DNA of 64,000 nt from positions 707,001 through 771,000 of the forward strand of contig NZ_CP132507.1 of NCBI RefSeq assembly GCF_032191775.1, in the 5' to 3' direction. The notes under the pieces are model-generated. The model had not been told where the DNA came from. It did no database searches and saw only the letters and a program-made list of their open reading frames with translations. Both the position numbers and the translations under genes were made by a program. Shown in pieces: positions 15,635 through 23,757 of the stretch; within the stretch, counting starts at the first letter, position 1; each line of letters begins with the position of its first letter. This DNA is from Rhodoferax mekongensis. GTDB taxonomy: Bacteria; Pseudomonadota; Gammaproteobacteria; Burkholderiales; Burkholderiaceae_C.

Positions 15635-16486
15635 ATGGAAACCAGCACCATCCACCCGTCTAACGTCCAGCCCGACAGCCTGCAAACCACCCTGCAAACC
15701 ACCCTGCAAACTGCGCGCAAGTCCAAGCGCCTGAGCCAGCTGGAACTGGCCCTGCGCATGGGCGTGAGCCAGCGGCATGTGAGCTTTGTGGAAAGCGGCC
15801 GCGCCCAGCCCAGCCGCGAGCTCCTGCTGAGTTGGCTGCACGAATTGCAAGCGCCGCTGGCCCTGCGCAACGTGGCGCTGCAACAGGCCGGCTTTGCCCC
15901 GGTTTACCGCGGCAGCGAGCTGGCCGACGCCGTGCTCGCTCCGGTGCGCGACGCGCTGGCCCGGCTGCTGCAAGCGCACGACCCCATGCCCGCCATGGTG
16001 ATGGACGCCGCCTGGAACGTGCTGCACATGAACCGCGGCGCCCAGTGGCTGGCCACCACCCTCATGCCCTGGGTGGCTGAATTGCCCTCCGGCACGCCCA
16101 TCAACATGATCGACGCCATGCTGCACCCCGAGGGCATGACGAAACACATCACCAACCTCGAAGAAGTGGCCCCCGCCCTGCTGGCCCACATGCGCGACGA
16201 CGCCAGCGTGGTGCCCGACATCCTGCCCCGCGTCGAGCAGCTGGCGCAGCAAATGCAGCAGCGCCTGGGCAAGCGGGTGCTGGCAGCCTGGCCGCGCCAG
16301 ATGGCGCCGGTGCTCACCACCCGCTTCGCCACGCGGCACGGCGAGCTGGCGTTCTTCAGCATGTTTTCCACCTTCGGCACCCCGCAAGACATCACGCTGG
16401 CATCCCTGCGGGTGGAGCATGTGTTCCCGGCGGACGAGGCCACGCGGGCAGTGTTGACCGCGCAACTAAGCCAAATGGGCAGCTAG
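15635..16486 (+). CDS. XRE family regulator with MmyB-like ligand domain
   Basis: A 283-residue protein. Residues 25-80 form a lambda-repressor-like helix-turn-helix (SQLELALRMGVSQRHVSFVESGRAQPSRELL), and the rest matches the MmyB-type PAS-like domain (PAMVMDAAWNVLHMNRGAQWL, ALLAHMRDDASVVPD). Such proteins often regulate a neighbouring oxidoreductase or transporter. The N-terminal tail contains LQTT repeated, encoded by three 12-bp units at 15680-15715. The stop codon TAG falls inside dispersed repeat R4. Confidence 0.88.
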   Translation: METSTIHPSNVQPDSLQTTLQTTLQTARKSKRLSQLELALRMGVSQRHVSFVESGRAQPSRELLLSWLHELQAPLALRNVALQQAGFAPVYRGSELADAVLAPVRDALARLLQAHDPMPAMVMDAAWNVLHMNRGAQWLATTLMPWVAELPSGTPINMIDAMLHPEGMTKHITNLEEVAPALLAHMRDDASVVPDILPRVEQLAQQMQQRLGKRVLAAWPRQMAPVLTTRFATRHGELAFFSMFSTFGTPQDITLASLRVEHVFPADEATRAVLTAQLSQMGS

Positions 16487-16528
16487 CGCCCGTGGAATGT
16501 GCGCGGGCAGCTCCTAAACCGGTAGCAA
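16479..16528 (+). repeat. Dispersed palindromic repeat, copy R4
   Basis: GCAGCTAGCGCCCGTGGAA, then TGTGCGCGGGCAGC and tail TCCTAAACCGGTAGC. The TAG within its left arm is the stop codon of the XRE gene. Confidence 0.86.
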
Positions 16529-16582
16529 ACCCCGCGCCTCACTCGAATGTGAAAAACTCCTCCGCCTATTGGGCGGAGTGCA

Positions 16583-17044
16583 TCATTCACCACGGGCTTC
16601 GACAAGTCCGGCGCGTGGTAGCGGGGCAGCAAACAGCCCGCAGTGCAGCAGCAGGCCTGCGGGCCCGAATAAAAAGGTAAGAGGCAGGCAGGGCAGCAGC
16701 AGCCAACGACTTCGCTGCTTTGCCTCCAGGTCATCCACCATCCAACGGCCCAACCACAGGTCAAACGCCAAGAAGTGAACCCATCCGCCGACGAGCTTAC
16801 CGGGCGATGCAAAAAGCGTGGTTACACCTTCCAGGCTGCCAAAGTTGCCGCCGGGAGCACTCCCCCAATGTTGTACAAGTAAAGCCACATAGCAGGTGCA
16901 CAGCAGCAAGGGCACAAACCGTCCGCTCATTTGCAGAAGTCTGTCGCGCATGACGCCAGGTTTGCATGCGACCGCGGTGGCCAGCAGCGTCCACCCTACC
17001 AGTGCCAAGGTGCTGACGAATTCAAATGCGTTGTCAGGTGCCAT
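16583..17044 (-). CDS. ABA4-like / DUF4281 membrane protein
   Basis: A 153-residue protein with four membrane segments; the WVHFLAFDLWLGRWMVDDLE segment is the hallmark of the ABA4-like (DUF4281) family, named after a plant neoxanthin-related protein. Its role in bacteria is unknown. The start overlaps the 3' end of the upstream gene by 11 bp, indicating coupling. Confidence 0.8.
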   Translation of the reverse strand: MAPDNAFEFVSTLALVGWTLLATAVACKPGVMRDRLLQMSGRFVPLLLCTCYVALLVQHWGSAPGGNFGSLEGVTTLFASPGKLVGGWVHFLAFDLWLGRWMVDDLEAKQRSRWLLLPCLPLTFLFGPAGLLLHCGLFAAPLPRAGLVEARGE

Positions 17045-17558
17045 GTTGCACCTCTGCCTTCAACGCGCTGCTCTCAGCCCGCACAACCATTGCCTGATGC
17101 CCATGCCGAACAACCATGCCCCCGTGTTCGTTGGCAAAGGCAATGGCCTGTGCATAGGTTGAAAACCATGCGTTGGGGTAACCAAACTCCAGCCGCGTGG
17201 CGCACTGCTCAATCGCCCGGGCCGGCCGGCTGCGCAGCACGGGCAGGTAAGCGTCCCAACTGGCAAAGCCTGCTTCTACTGACAATGTGCGCAAAAAGTG
17301 CTTGCGCTGCAGCAGATGGCGCTGGCGGTACAAGGCACTGAGTGTCAGCCCTGCCAATACACCTGCTGTGTGGGCACGTCGCACGGCGGGCATGGCCACC
17401 AACAAGGTCGCGTCTTTGGACGCGCGGTGTAACGCGCGGGCCTCGCGTAACGCAAGCTCGACAGCGCTGATGGGTTTGGGTGAAGGTGAACATCCGGCCA
17501 CCGCAATAGCCGTTAACGCAGTGGACGAAATATGGGGGGTAATGCTTGAATTGCGCAT
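17034..17558 (-). CDS. Hypothetical protein with lipoprotein-like N-terminus
   Basis: A 174-residue protein of no family known to me. The start MRNSSITPHISSTALTAIA followed by VAGCSPSP resembles a lipobox, but the first part is short of hydrophobic residues and has no strong n-region. The later part contains TRLEFGYPNAWFSTYAQAIAFANEHGG. The 11-bp overlap with the ABA4-like gene suggests a two-gene operon. The start at 17558 is the first ATG giving a signal-like sequence; a longer frame runs to 17792 and overlaps the next gene. Confidence 0.55.
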   Translation of the reverse strand: MRNSSITPHISSTALTAIAVAGCSPSPKPISAVELALREARALHRASKDATLLVAMPAVRRAHTAGVLAGLTLSALYRQRHLLQRKHFLRTLSVEAGFASWDAYLPVLRSRPARAIEQCATRLEFGYPNAWFSTYAQAIAFANEHGGMVVRHGHQAMVVRAESSALKAEVQHGT

Positions 17559-17733
17559 ACCAGCTCCTTGAAAACAATGGCCGTTCTCGCAGTGGGCCAA
17601 GTGGGAGAGGTATGCAAGCGATAGTGGCTTGCGTGACAGGTGCATCGGCTTTTGCGAGCTGGGCGTCCTGCAAGCCCGAGCGGCATTGTAGCCACGCAGA
17701 TACGTGCGATCAGCGGCTCTGATTCCAAGAGGC

Positions 17734-18114
17734 TCAGCCCATGGGCGTGCACAGCTCCACCAAAAAGCCGTTGATATCAGCCACATAAGCAATCGTCTGG
17801 CCCCAGGGCATTACCTCCAGGGGGCGCATGGGCTTGGCCCCTGCAGCTATGGCGCGCTCCAGTGCGGCGGCTACATCGGGGGTGCACAGCGCAATCTCAA
17901 AGCAGGGCGCCGTGGGGCTGGCCGCCTGCGGGTTTTTGCCCAGCTGCTGCATCAGGCTGTGGGTTGAAAACGCCAGCGCGGTGCTGCCCGTCTCCAGCTC
18001 GCCGTAGTCGCCACTCTCATGCAGAAAGCGGGTGGTCAGCCCGAAGGCCGCTTCGTAGAACTTGAGCGTGGCGGGTACGTCGGGGACGTAGAGGATGGTG
18101 TAGCCGAGTTGCAT
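17734..18114 (-). CDS. VOC superfamily (glyoxalase-like) protein
   Basis: A 126-residue protein, MQLGYTILYVPDVPATLKFYEAAFGL at the start and GQTIAYVADINGFLVELCTPMG at the end, with the two-repeat VOC fold. The terminal Glu of LVELC is a usual metal ligand. No substrate can be assigned. The ATG at 18114 starts the fold directly. Confidence 0.87.
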   Translation of the reverse strand: MQLGYTILYVPDVPATLKFYEAAFGLTTRFLHESGDYGELETGSTALAFSTHSLMQQLGKNPQAASPTAPCFEIALCTPDVAAALERAIAAGAKPMRPLEVMPWGQTIAYVADINGFLVELCTPMG

Positions 18115-18253
18115 GGGGGCTCTTTCTTGGGGTTGCAAGGCTCGCAGAATACGCTGTCGAAATCCGATAAGACAGTCCAAGGCATTCCCACAACAGTGTC
18201 GTCGCGCTGCCCGTGACCGTATCAGGGCCCCATTCCATGAAAAATAGCTTTCA

Positions 18254-18320
18254 AAATCTATTCATGTAACTGGCTTAATATTTGATTTAAATAGGTTTTT
18301 GCAGAAATAAATCTATTCAT
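18254..18320. promoter_or_regulatory. Direct repeats AAATCTATTCAT upstream of yjjJ
   Basis: Two identical 12-bp copies, 18254-18265 and 18309-18320, flank an AT-rich segment just before the yjjJ start at 18331. They are candidate binding sites for the helix-turn-helix in YjjJ itself. The remaining gap 18115-18253 shows no gene. Confidence 0.45.
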
Positions 18321-18330
18321 ATAATCATTC

Positions 18331-19668
18331 ATGCCCACTGCACCAGACCTCTCCGCCAGCATCCTGCAAGCCCTGCGGCGCCAGGGTGGTGCGCTCAGCA
18401 GCGCCGAGCTGCAAAAAGCGCTGGGGGTGAGCCAGCCCACCGTCTCGCGCGCGCTGGCACCGCTCATCCAGGCGGGCGAGGTGCAAAAGGTGGGCGCCGC
18501 CCGCAAGCAGCGTTATGTGCTGCCGCGCACCGTGCGCGACGTGGGGCGCAGCGTGCCCATCATGCGCATCAACGCGCAAGGCCAACCGAGCCCGTTCGGG
18601 CGCATGGTGCCCCTGGCCAGCGGCGCGGTGTGGGTGGACGAAGAAGACGGCCTCTCCAAGCGCTTTGACGGCCTGCCCTGGTTTCTGGACGACATGCGCC
18701 CCCAGGGCTTCATGGGCCGCACCTTCGCGAGCGCCCACCCCGAGCTGCAACTGGGCAACGACCCCCGCTACTGGAGCGACGACGACGTGCTGCGCGCCCT
18801 GGCCCTGTGTGGTGACGACCTGCCCGGCAACCTGGTGGTGGGCGAGGTCGCGTTTGCGCGCTTTCACAGCCTGCCCCAGCGCGCCCGCCGCGCCGCATCG
18901 CCAGCCGACTATCCCGCCCTTGCCGATGCGGCCATGCAAGGCACCATGGGCGGCTCGTCAGCCGGGGGCGAGCAGCCCAAGTTCTGCGCCATCACAGGCG
19001 ACCGCCATGTGCTGGTCAAGTTCTCCCCCGCGGGCGACGCCCCCACCGACCAACGCACCCGCGACCTGCTGGTCTGCGAACACCTGGCCCTGCACACACT
19101 GGCCAGCGCGGGCATTGCTGCCGCCGCCAGCCGCATCCACACCGGCGCGGGCCGCGTGTTTCTGGAGGTGGAGCGGTTTGATCGCATGCCCATCAGCGCC
19201 GCCAATCCGCAGGGCTTGGGGCGCATCGGCATGGTCTCGCTCATGGTGTATGACGCCGAATACGTGGGCGCCATGGACAACTGGGGCGCCACCGCCAACC
19301 GCATGCAAGAGCGCGGCCTGCTGCGACCGGCCGATGCGCGCACCCTGCGCCTGCTGGAGGCCTTTGGCGAGCTGATTGCCAACACCGACCGGCACTACGG
19401 CAACATCTCGCTCTTGCTGGACGATGACGACTGGGCCCTGGCCCCCGCCTACGACATGCTGCCCATGCTCTACGCCCCCGTGGGCGGCGAGCTGGTGCCG
19501 CGCAACTTTGCCGATCGCCCCCTGCAGCGCACCGCCGCCACTCTCCCGGAGTGGCCGCAGGCCCTGGCCCTGGCCCGCAGCTTCTGGGCAGCCGCCAGTG
19601 CCGACGCGCGCATCTCCCCCGGCTTCAGGCAGGTAGCGGCGGAAAATTTAAGCCATATCAGCCGTTAG
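18331..19668 (+). CDS. yjjJ: HipA-like serine/threonine kinase YjjJ
   Basis: A 445-residue single-chain HipA homologue, the length of E. coli YjjJ. Residues 1-55 are a winged helix (SSAELQKALGVSQPTVSRALAPLI). The HipA kinase fold follows: GGSSAGGEQPKFC is the glycine-rich loop, HVLVKFSP carries the ATP-binding Lys, ELIANTDRHYGNISLL is the catalytic loop (Asp, His, Asn) and LAPAYDMLPM the metal-binding Asp. HipA kinases phosphorylate glutamyl-tRNA synthetase and cause growth arrest; the YjjJ target is less clear. No separate HipB gene is adjacent, so the fused HTH may act as its own repressor. The stop lies inside repeat R5. Confidence 0.87.
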   Translation: MPTAPDLSASILQALRRQGGALSSAELQKALGVSQPTVSRALAPLIQAGEVQKVGAARKQRYVLPRTVRDVGRSVPIMRINAQGQPSPFGRMVPLASGAVWVDEEDGLSKRFDGLPWFLDDMRPQGFMGRTFASAHPELQLGNDPRYWSDDDVLRALALCGDDLPGNLVVGEVAFARFHSLPQRARRAASPADYPALADAAMQGTMGGSSAGGEQPKFCAITGDRHVLVKFSPAGDAPTDQRTRDLLVCEHLALHTLASAGIAAAASRIHTGAGRVFLEVERFDRMPISAANPQGLGRIGMVSLMVYDAEYVGAMDNWGATANRMQERGLLRPADARTLRLLEAFGELIANTDRHYGNISLLLDDDDWALAPAYDMLPMLYAPVGGELVPRNFADRPLQRTAATLPEWPQALALARSFWAAASADARISPGFRQVAAENLSHISR

Positions 19669-19706
19669 CCCCCGTGGAATTTGCGCAAGCAGCTATCAAA
19701 TCATGA
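19661..19706 (+). repeat. Dispersed palindromic repeat, copy R5
   Basis: GCCGTTAGCCCCCGTGGAA, then TTTGCGCAAGCAGC and tail TATCAAATCATGAGC. The TAG in its left part is the yjjJ stop, and the ATG in its tail is the start codon of the YdeI-like gene, so the repeat forms the whole gene junction. Confidence 0.86.
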
Positions 19707-20269
19707 GCAAACCAACGCACCACAGCTTTGAAACCCCCGAGCAGCTGGACGCCTGGCTGCGCGCCCACCACGCCAGCGAGACCGAGCTGTGGGTGCGCAT
19801 CTTCAAAAAAGGTAGCGGCCAAGCCACCGTGACGTGGGACGACTGCGTCATCGCCGCCCTCACCTGGGGCTGGATCGACGGGCAGCGCAAATCCCTGGAC
19901 GACACCTCATTTCTGCAGCGCATGACGCCGCGCCGCGCGCGCTCCGGCTGGTCGCAAAAGAATGTGCAGCACGCCGAGCGGCTGATTGCCGAGGGGCTGA
20001 TGCAAGCCCCCGGCCTGGCGCAGGTAGAGGCCGCCCGCGCCGACGGCCGCTGGGACGCCGCCTACGCCGGCAGCGCCGACATGGTGATCCCCGAAGACTT
20101 TTTGGCAGCGCTGCAACAAGACCCCGCAGCGCTGGCTTTCTACGGCACGCTCAAGCGCCAGCAGCTGTTCACCATCTACTACCGGCTCACCAGCGCCAAG
20201 CGGGTGGAGACGCGCGAGAGGCGGATGGCGGAGTTGTTGGGGAAGTTGGGGCGGGGCGAGAGTCTGTGA
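19703..20269 (+). CDS. YdeI/OmpD-associated family protein
   Basis: A 188-residue protein: ELWVRIFKKGSGQATVTWDD, ALTWGWIDGQRKSLDD and FLQRMTPRRARSGWSQKNVQHAERLIAEGLM are hallmarks of the YdeI family (bacteriocin-protection YdeI/OmpD-associated). The biochemical role is unknown; some members affect resistance to peptides. The ATG lies in the tail of repeat R5 with no good ribosome site. A degraded copy of its first 20 codons occurs at 21566-21631. Confidence 0.85.
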   Translation: MSKPTHHSFETPEQLDAWLRAHHASETELWVRIFKKGSGQATVTWDDCVIAALTWGWIDGQRKSLDDTSFLQRMTPRRARSGWSQKNVQHAERLIAEGLMQAPGLAQVEAARADGRWDAAYAGSADMVIPEDFLAALQQDPAALAFYGTLKRQQLFTIYYRLTSAKRVETRERRMAELLGKLGRGESL

Positions 20270-20330
20270 CCGTGGGCGGGGCCATACAGCTCAAAAAGTG
20301 AGGCGTATTTTCAACAATGCGGTTCAGTTT

Positions 20331-20376
20331 TGCGGTGAATAGTCCTATTATTTACCGCACGTAATGCGGTGAATAG
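20331..20376. promoter_or_regulatory. Cluster of TGCGGTGAATAG sites upstream of fic
   Basis: TGCGGTGAATAG occurs at 20331-20342 and again at 20365-20376; between them, inverted, lies TATTATTTACCGCA (20346-20359), which matches with one difference. The first site and the inverted one form a hairpin-like palindrome. The array ends 16 bp before the fic start, so autoregulation by the winged helix of the Fic protein is plausible. Confidence 0.55.
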
Positions 20377-20392
20377 GGCGCATAATCGCCGC

Positions 20393-21523
20393 ATGCACCC
20401 CCACAAGTCTCAACTCCGCCGCACTTACATCTGGCAGCGCCCCGACTGGCCGCAGTGGCGGTTTGACGCGGCAGCACTGGCTGCGCCGATGGCACAGGTG
20501 CATCGGGCCCAGGGCAACCTGGCGGGGCGCATGGCCGAGCTGGGGTTGGCGCAGCGCGACCAGGCCACGCTGCAAGCCCTCACCCAAGAAGTCATCACCA
20601 CCAGCGCCATCGAAGGCGAAGCGCTCAACCTGGACGCCGTGCGCTCGTCGATTGCCCGCAGGCTGGGCGTGGACATCGGTGCGCTGGCTCCCGCCGACCG
20701 GCATGTAGATGGCGTGGTCGACATGGTGCTGGACGCCACCCAGCAGCACGCCCTGCCACTCACGGCCGAGCGCCTCTTTGGCTGGCACGCGGCGTTGTTT
20801 CCCACCGGCTACAGCGGCCGCGTGCGCATCCAGGTGGGTGCGTGGCGCAACGATGCCGCAGGCCCTATGCAAGTGGTGTCTGGCCCCGTGGGCCGCGAAA
20901 AGGTGCACTTTGAGGCACCGCCCGCCACCGCACTACCCGCAGAGACCGCTGCCTTTTTGCAATGGTTCAACGCCGCTCCGGCGGGAGACGCGCTCATTCA
21001 CGCGGGCCTAGCCCACCTGTGGCTCGTCACCTTGCACCCCTTTGACGACGGCAACGGCCGCATCAGCCGTGCTGTGGGCGACATGGCGCTGGCGCGCGCC
21101 GAAGGCACGGCACAACGCTTCTACAGCCTCAGTGCCCAAATACAGCGCGAGCGCAAACAGTATTACGACCAGCTGGAGGCCACTCAGCGCGGCACGCTGG
21201 ATGTCACGCCCTGGCTGAGCTGGTTCTTGGCCTGCCTGCTACGTGCCGTGCAGGGCGCCGATGGCTTGCTAGGTGGCGTTTTGATTAAGACCCAGTTCTG
21301 GCAACGCTGGGCGGGCATGCCCATGAACCAGCGGCAAACGCTGGTGTTGAACAAAGTGCTGGACGGCATGGAAGGCAAGCTCACCAACGCCAAGTGGGCA
21401 GCCATTGGCAAATGCTCTGCAGATACGGCGCTGCGCGACATCAACGACCTGCTGACGCGCGGTGTGCTGCGCAGGCTGGAGGGAGGTGGACGCAGTACGG
21501 GTTATGAGTTGAATGCCAAATAG
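20393..21523 (+). CDS. Fic family protein (adenylyltransferase-like)
   Basis: A 376-residue Fic protein. The core motif HPFDDGNGRISR starts at His 215; Fic enzymes use it to transfer AMP from ATP to a hydroxyl on a target protein. The N-terminal inhibitory motif T70-SAI-E74-G75 matches (S/T)xxxE(G/N), placing it in the class whose own helix blocks the active site. A C-terminal winged helix (KWAAIGKCSADTALRDINDLLTRGVL) suggests DNA binding. The ATG at 20393 was preferred over a GTG at 20369, which lies within the operator-like repeats. Target unknown. Confidence 0.9.
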   Translation: MHPHKSQLRRTYIWQRPDWPQWRFDAAALAAPMAQVHRAQGNLAGRMAELGLAQRDQATLQALTQEVITTSAIEGEALNLDAVRSSIARRLGVDIGALAPADRHVDGVVDMVLDATQQHALPLTAERLFGWHAALFPTGYSGRVRIQVGAWRNDAAGPMQVVSGPVGREKVHFEAPPATALPAETAAFLQWFNAAPAGDALIHAGLAHLWLVTLHPFDDGNGRISRAVGDMALARAEGTAQRFYSLSAQIQRERKQYYDQLEATQRGTLDVTPWLSWFLACLLRAVQGADGLLGGVLIKTQFWQRWAGMPMNQRQTLVLNKVLDGMEGKLTNAKWAAIGKCSADTALRDINDLLTRGVLRRLEGGGRSTGYELNAK

Positions 21524-21524
21524 A

Positions 21525-21571
21525 CCAATAGCCCACGTGAAATAGGCGCAAGCAGCTATCAAAACATGAGC
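21525..21571 (+). repeat. Dispersed palindromic repeat, copy R6
   Basis: AATAGCCCACGTGAAATAGG, then CGCAAGCAGC and tail TATCAAAACATGAGC. The copy begins just after the fic stop and leads into a remnant of the YdeI-like gene, as R5 leads into the intact gene. Confidence 0.84.
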
Positions 21572-21631
21572 AAACTGACGCACCACGCGTTTAAAGCCCC
21601 CACGCAGCTAGCGCGTGCCGAGCGCCCGTAA
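21566..21631 (+). pseudogene. Truncated remnant of a YdeI-like gene 5' end
   Basis: An open frame of 21 residues, MSKLTHHAFKAPTQLARAER plus one, matches the start of the YdeI-like protein (MSKPTHHSFETPEQLDA) at about 10 of 16 positions and then diverges to a stop. It follows repeat R6 exactly as the intact gene follows R5. This is a decayed duplicate or the footprint of a duplicated repeat-gene junction. From 21632 to 21691 nothing is recognised. Confidence 0.65.
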
Positions 21632-21691
21632 GGCAGGCCCGCCCACAAGCACCGGGGCGGTGCTGCGGTTGGAAACGGGGTGTTAACGCGC

Positions 21692-22714
21692 TCAGTTCCA
21701 CCCTTCCAGCACCACCTTGCCGCGTGCCTTGCCCGACTCGATCAAGGTGTGCGCCTTCTTCAGGTTGGCCGCGTTGATGGTGCCCAGGTGCTCTGCCAGC
21801 GTACTGCGCAGCAGCCCGGCGTCTACCAGCGCGGCCACCTCGTTCAGCAGCCGGTGCTGGCCTGGCATGTCGTCGGTGCCATACAGGGCGCGGGTGAACA
21901 TCAGCTCCCAGTGGATAGACACCGACTTGCGCTTGAACACCGTGGCGTCAAACTTCACCGGGTCGTCAATCAGCCCGAACTTTCCTTGCGGTGCAATCGC
22001 CTCTGCAATTTGCGGCAAGTGCTGGTCGGTCTGCGTCAGGCTCACGATGTAGTCCACCGTGTCAAAGCCTATGCGTTTCAGCTCCGCAGCAAGCGGCTGG
22101 CTGTGGTCAATCACGTGGTGCGCGCCCAGCTCCTTCACCCACGCCTGAGTCTCGGGCCGGGAGGCCGTGCCAATGACGGTCAGGCTGGTAAGCCGGGCTG
22201 CCAGCTGCGTCATGATGGAACCCACCCCGCCCGATGCGCCAATGATCAGCAGCGTCTTGTGGCTCGGCTGCTTGCCCGGCGCAATGCCCAGGCGGTCAAA
22301 CAGCATCTCCCACGCGGTGATGGCGGTCAGCGGCAGCGCGGCGGCTTGGGCATGGCTGAGCGACTGCGGTGCATGGCCCACGATGCGCTCGTCCACCAAA
22401 TGCAACTCGCTGTTGGTGCCCGGCCGTGCAATGGAGCCCGCGTACCACACGCGGTCGCCGGGCTTGAACCATGTCACATCGGGCCCCACCGCCTTGACGA
22501 TGCCCGTGGCATCCCAGCCCAGCACCTTGTAGTCGGGGCCGTCGCCGCTACGCGCGCTGCTTTTGCGCACTTTGGTATCCACGGGGTTCACCGAAACGGC
22601 CAGCACCTCCACCAACAGATCGCGGCCGGTGGCCGTCGGCTCGGGCAGGGTGATGTCGAGCAGCGACTCGCGGTGCTCAATGGGATGGGCGGTTTGGTAG
22701 CCAATGGCTTTCAT
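21692..22714 (-). CDS. Zinc-binding alcohol dehydrogenase family / quinone oxidoreductase-like protein
   Basis: A 340-residue medium-chain dehydrogenase/reductase: GROES-like N-terminal half (EVLAVSVNPVDTKVR, VLGWDATGIVKAVGPDV) and NAD(P) domain with LLIIGASGGVGSIMTQLA. It lacks the zinc-ligand pattern of true alcohol dehydrogenases and belongs with the zinc-binding-family quinone reductases (NADPH-dependent). It is divergent from a LysR gene that probably regulates it. Confidence 0.88.
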   Translation of the reverse strand: MKAIGYQTAHPIEHRESLLDITLPEPTATGRDLLVEVLAVSVNPVDTKVRKSSARSGDGPDYKVLGWDATGIVKAVGPDVTWFKPGDRVWYAGSIARPGTNSELHLVDERIVGHAPQSLSHAQAAALPLTAITAWEMLFDRLGIAPGKQPSHKTLLIIGASGGVGSIMTQLAARLTSLTVIGTASRPETQAWVKELGAHHVIDHSQPLAAELKRIGFDTVDYIVSLTQTDQHLPQIAEAIAPQGKFGLIDDPVKFDATVFKRKSVSIHWELMFTRALYGTDDMPGQHRLLNEVAALVDAGLLRSTLAEHLGTINAANLKKAHTLIESGKARGKVVLEGWN

Positions 22715-22842
22715 GGGTGTTCTTTCAAAGTGAGTAATGCTCGATCCGGAAGCGAATCTTCTGACTATTCATTCACTTGAAAAACAGGGCTCGGGTTGAA
22801 GCTTTCTTAAAATAAAATTTGAAAATCAAGCCGCAAAGTCTT

Positions 22843-23757
22843 ATGAAAGCCCTGCAAGACCTGGACATCTTCATTCGCACTGCGGAAAGCCACAACCTCT
22901 CGGCCACCGCCCGCGCCCTGGACCTGACGCCCGCCGCCGCCAGCGCCGCGCTCAAGCGCCTGGAGCAAGAGCTGGGCAGCCAGCTGTTTGTGCGCTCCAC
23001 CCGCAGCCTGCGCCTCACGCCGCAGGGCGAGCAGTTTCTGGAGCAATGCCGCCCCGCTGTGCAGGCGCTGCAGCAAGCCCGCCAGCAACTCGCCGTGGGC
23101 GAGCAAGCATTGCAAGGGGTGCTCAAGCTCTCCGCCCCGTCAGACCTGGGGCGCAATGTGCTGCTGCCCTGGCTGGACGCATTCCAGCAACTGCACCCCC
23201 GGGTGGAAATTAGGCTGCAGCTCTCCGACCGCGTGGCCAACATTTATAGCGAGCCGGTGGACGTAGCCCTGCGCTACGGCAAGCCGCCCGATTCCAACCT
23301 GGTGGCCCTGCCGCTGGCACCCTTGCACCGCCGGGTGCTGTGCGCCTCGCCCGCCTATGTGGCGCAGCACGGCGCCCCCGCCACACCGCATGCCCTTGCT
23401 GACCACGCCTGCCTGTGCTTCATGCTGGGCGAAGACGTGCACGACCGCTGGACCTTTGCCCTGGGCAACGCCCCCGAGGTCAGCGTGCGCGTCAAAGCCA
23501 CCAACGTGGCCAACGACGGCGATGCCGTGCGCCGGTGGGCCCTGCTGGGTCGTGGCATTGCCTACAAGGCGCAGCTTGATGTCGCCGACGACCTTGCCCA
23601 CGGCCGCCTCATCGCCCTGTGCCCGGGCTGGACCTGCGAGCCCACGCCCCTGTTCATGGTGGTACCCAGCCGCCGCCAGCTCACGCCCTTGGTGCGCAGC
23701 TTGCGCGACTTTTTGGCCCAGCGCACGGCGGAGCTGCTAGCCCGCTTCAGTCCGTAA
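22843..23757 (+). CDS. LysR family transcriptional regulator
   Basis: A 304-residue LysR protein of the AaeR/DsdC-like short-linker type: [20 protein letters not shown], then [26 protein letters not shown] as the helix-turn-helix. ATG 22843 is used rather than a TTG at 22819. Divergent from the dehydrogenase gene across 128 bp that includes the imperfect inverted pair TTTCAAAGTGA and TTCACTTGAAA. The 3' end overlaps the convergent DUF2130 gene by 11 bp. Confidence 0.9.
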   Translation: MKALQDLDIFIRTAESHNLSATARALDLTPAAASAALKRLEQELGSQLFVRSTRSLRLTPQGEQFLEQCRPAVQALQQARQQLAVGEQALQGVLKLSAPSDLGRNVLLPWLDAFQQLHPRVEIRLQLSDRVANIYSEPVDVALRYGKPPDSNLVALPLAPLHRRVLCASPAYVAQHGAPATPHALADHACLCFMLGEDVHDRWTFALGNAPEVSVRVKATNVANDGDAVRRWALLGRGIAYKAQLDVADDLAHGRLIALCPGWTCEPTPLFMVVPSRRQLTPLVRSLRDFLAQRTAELLARFSP

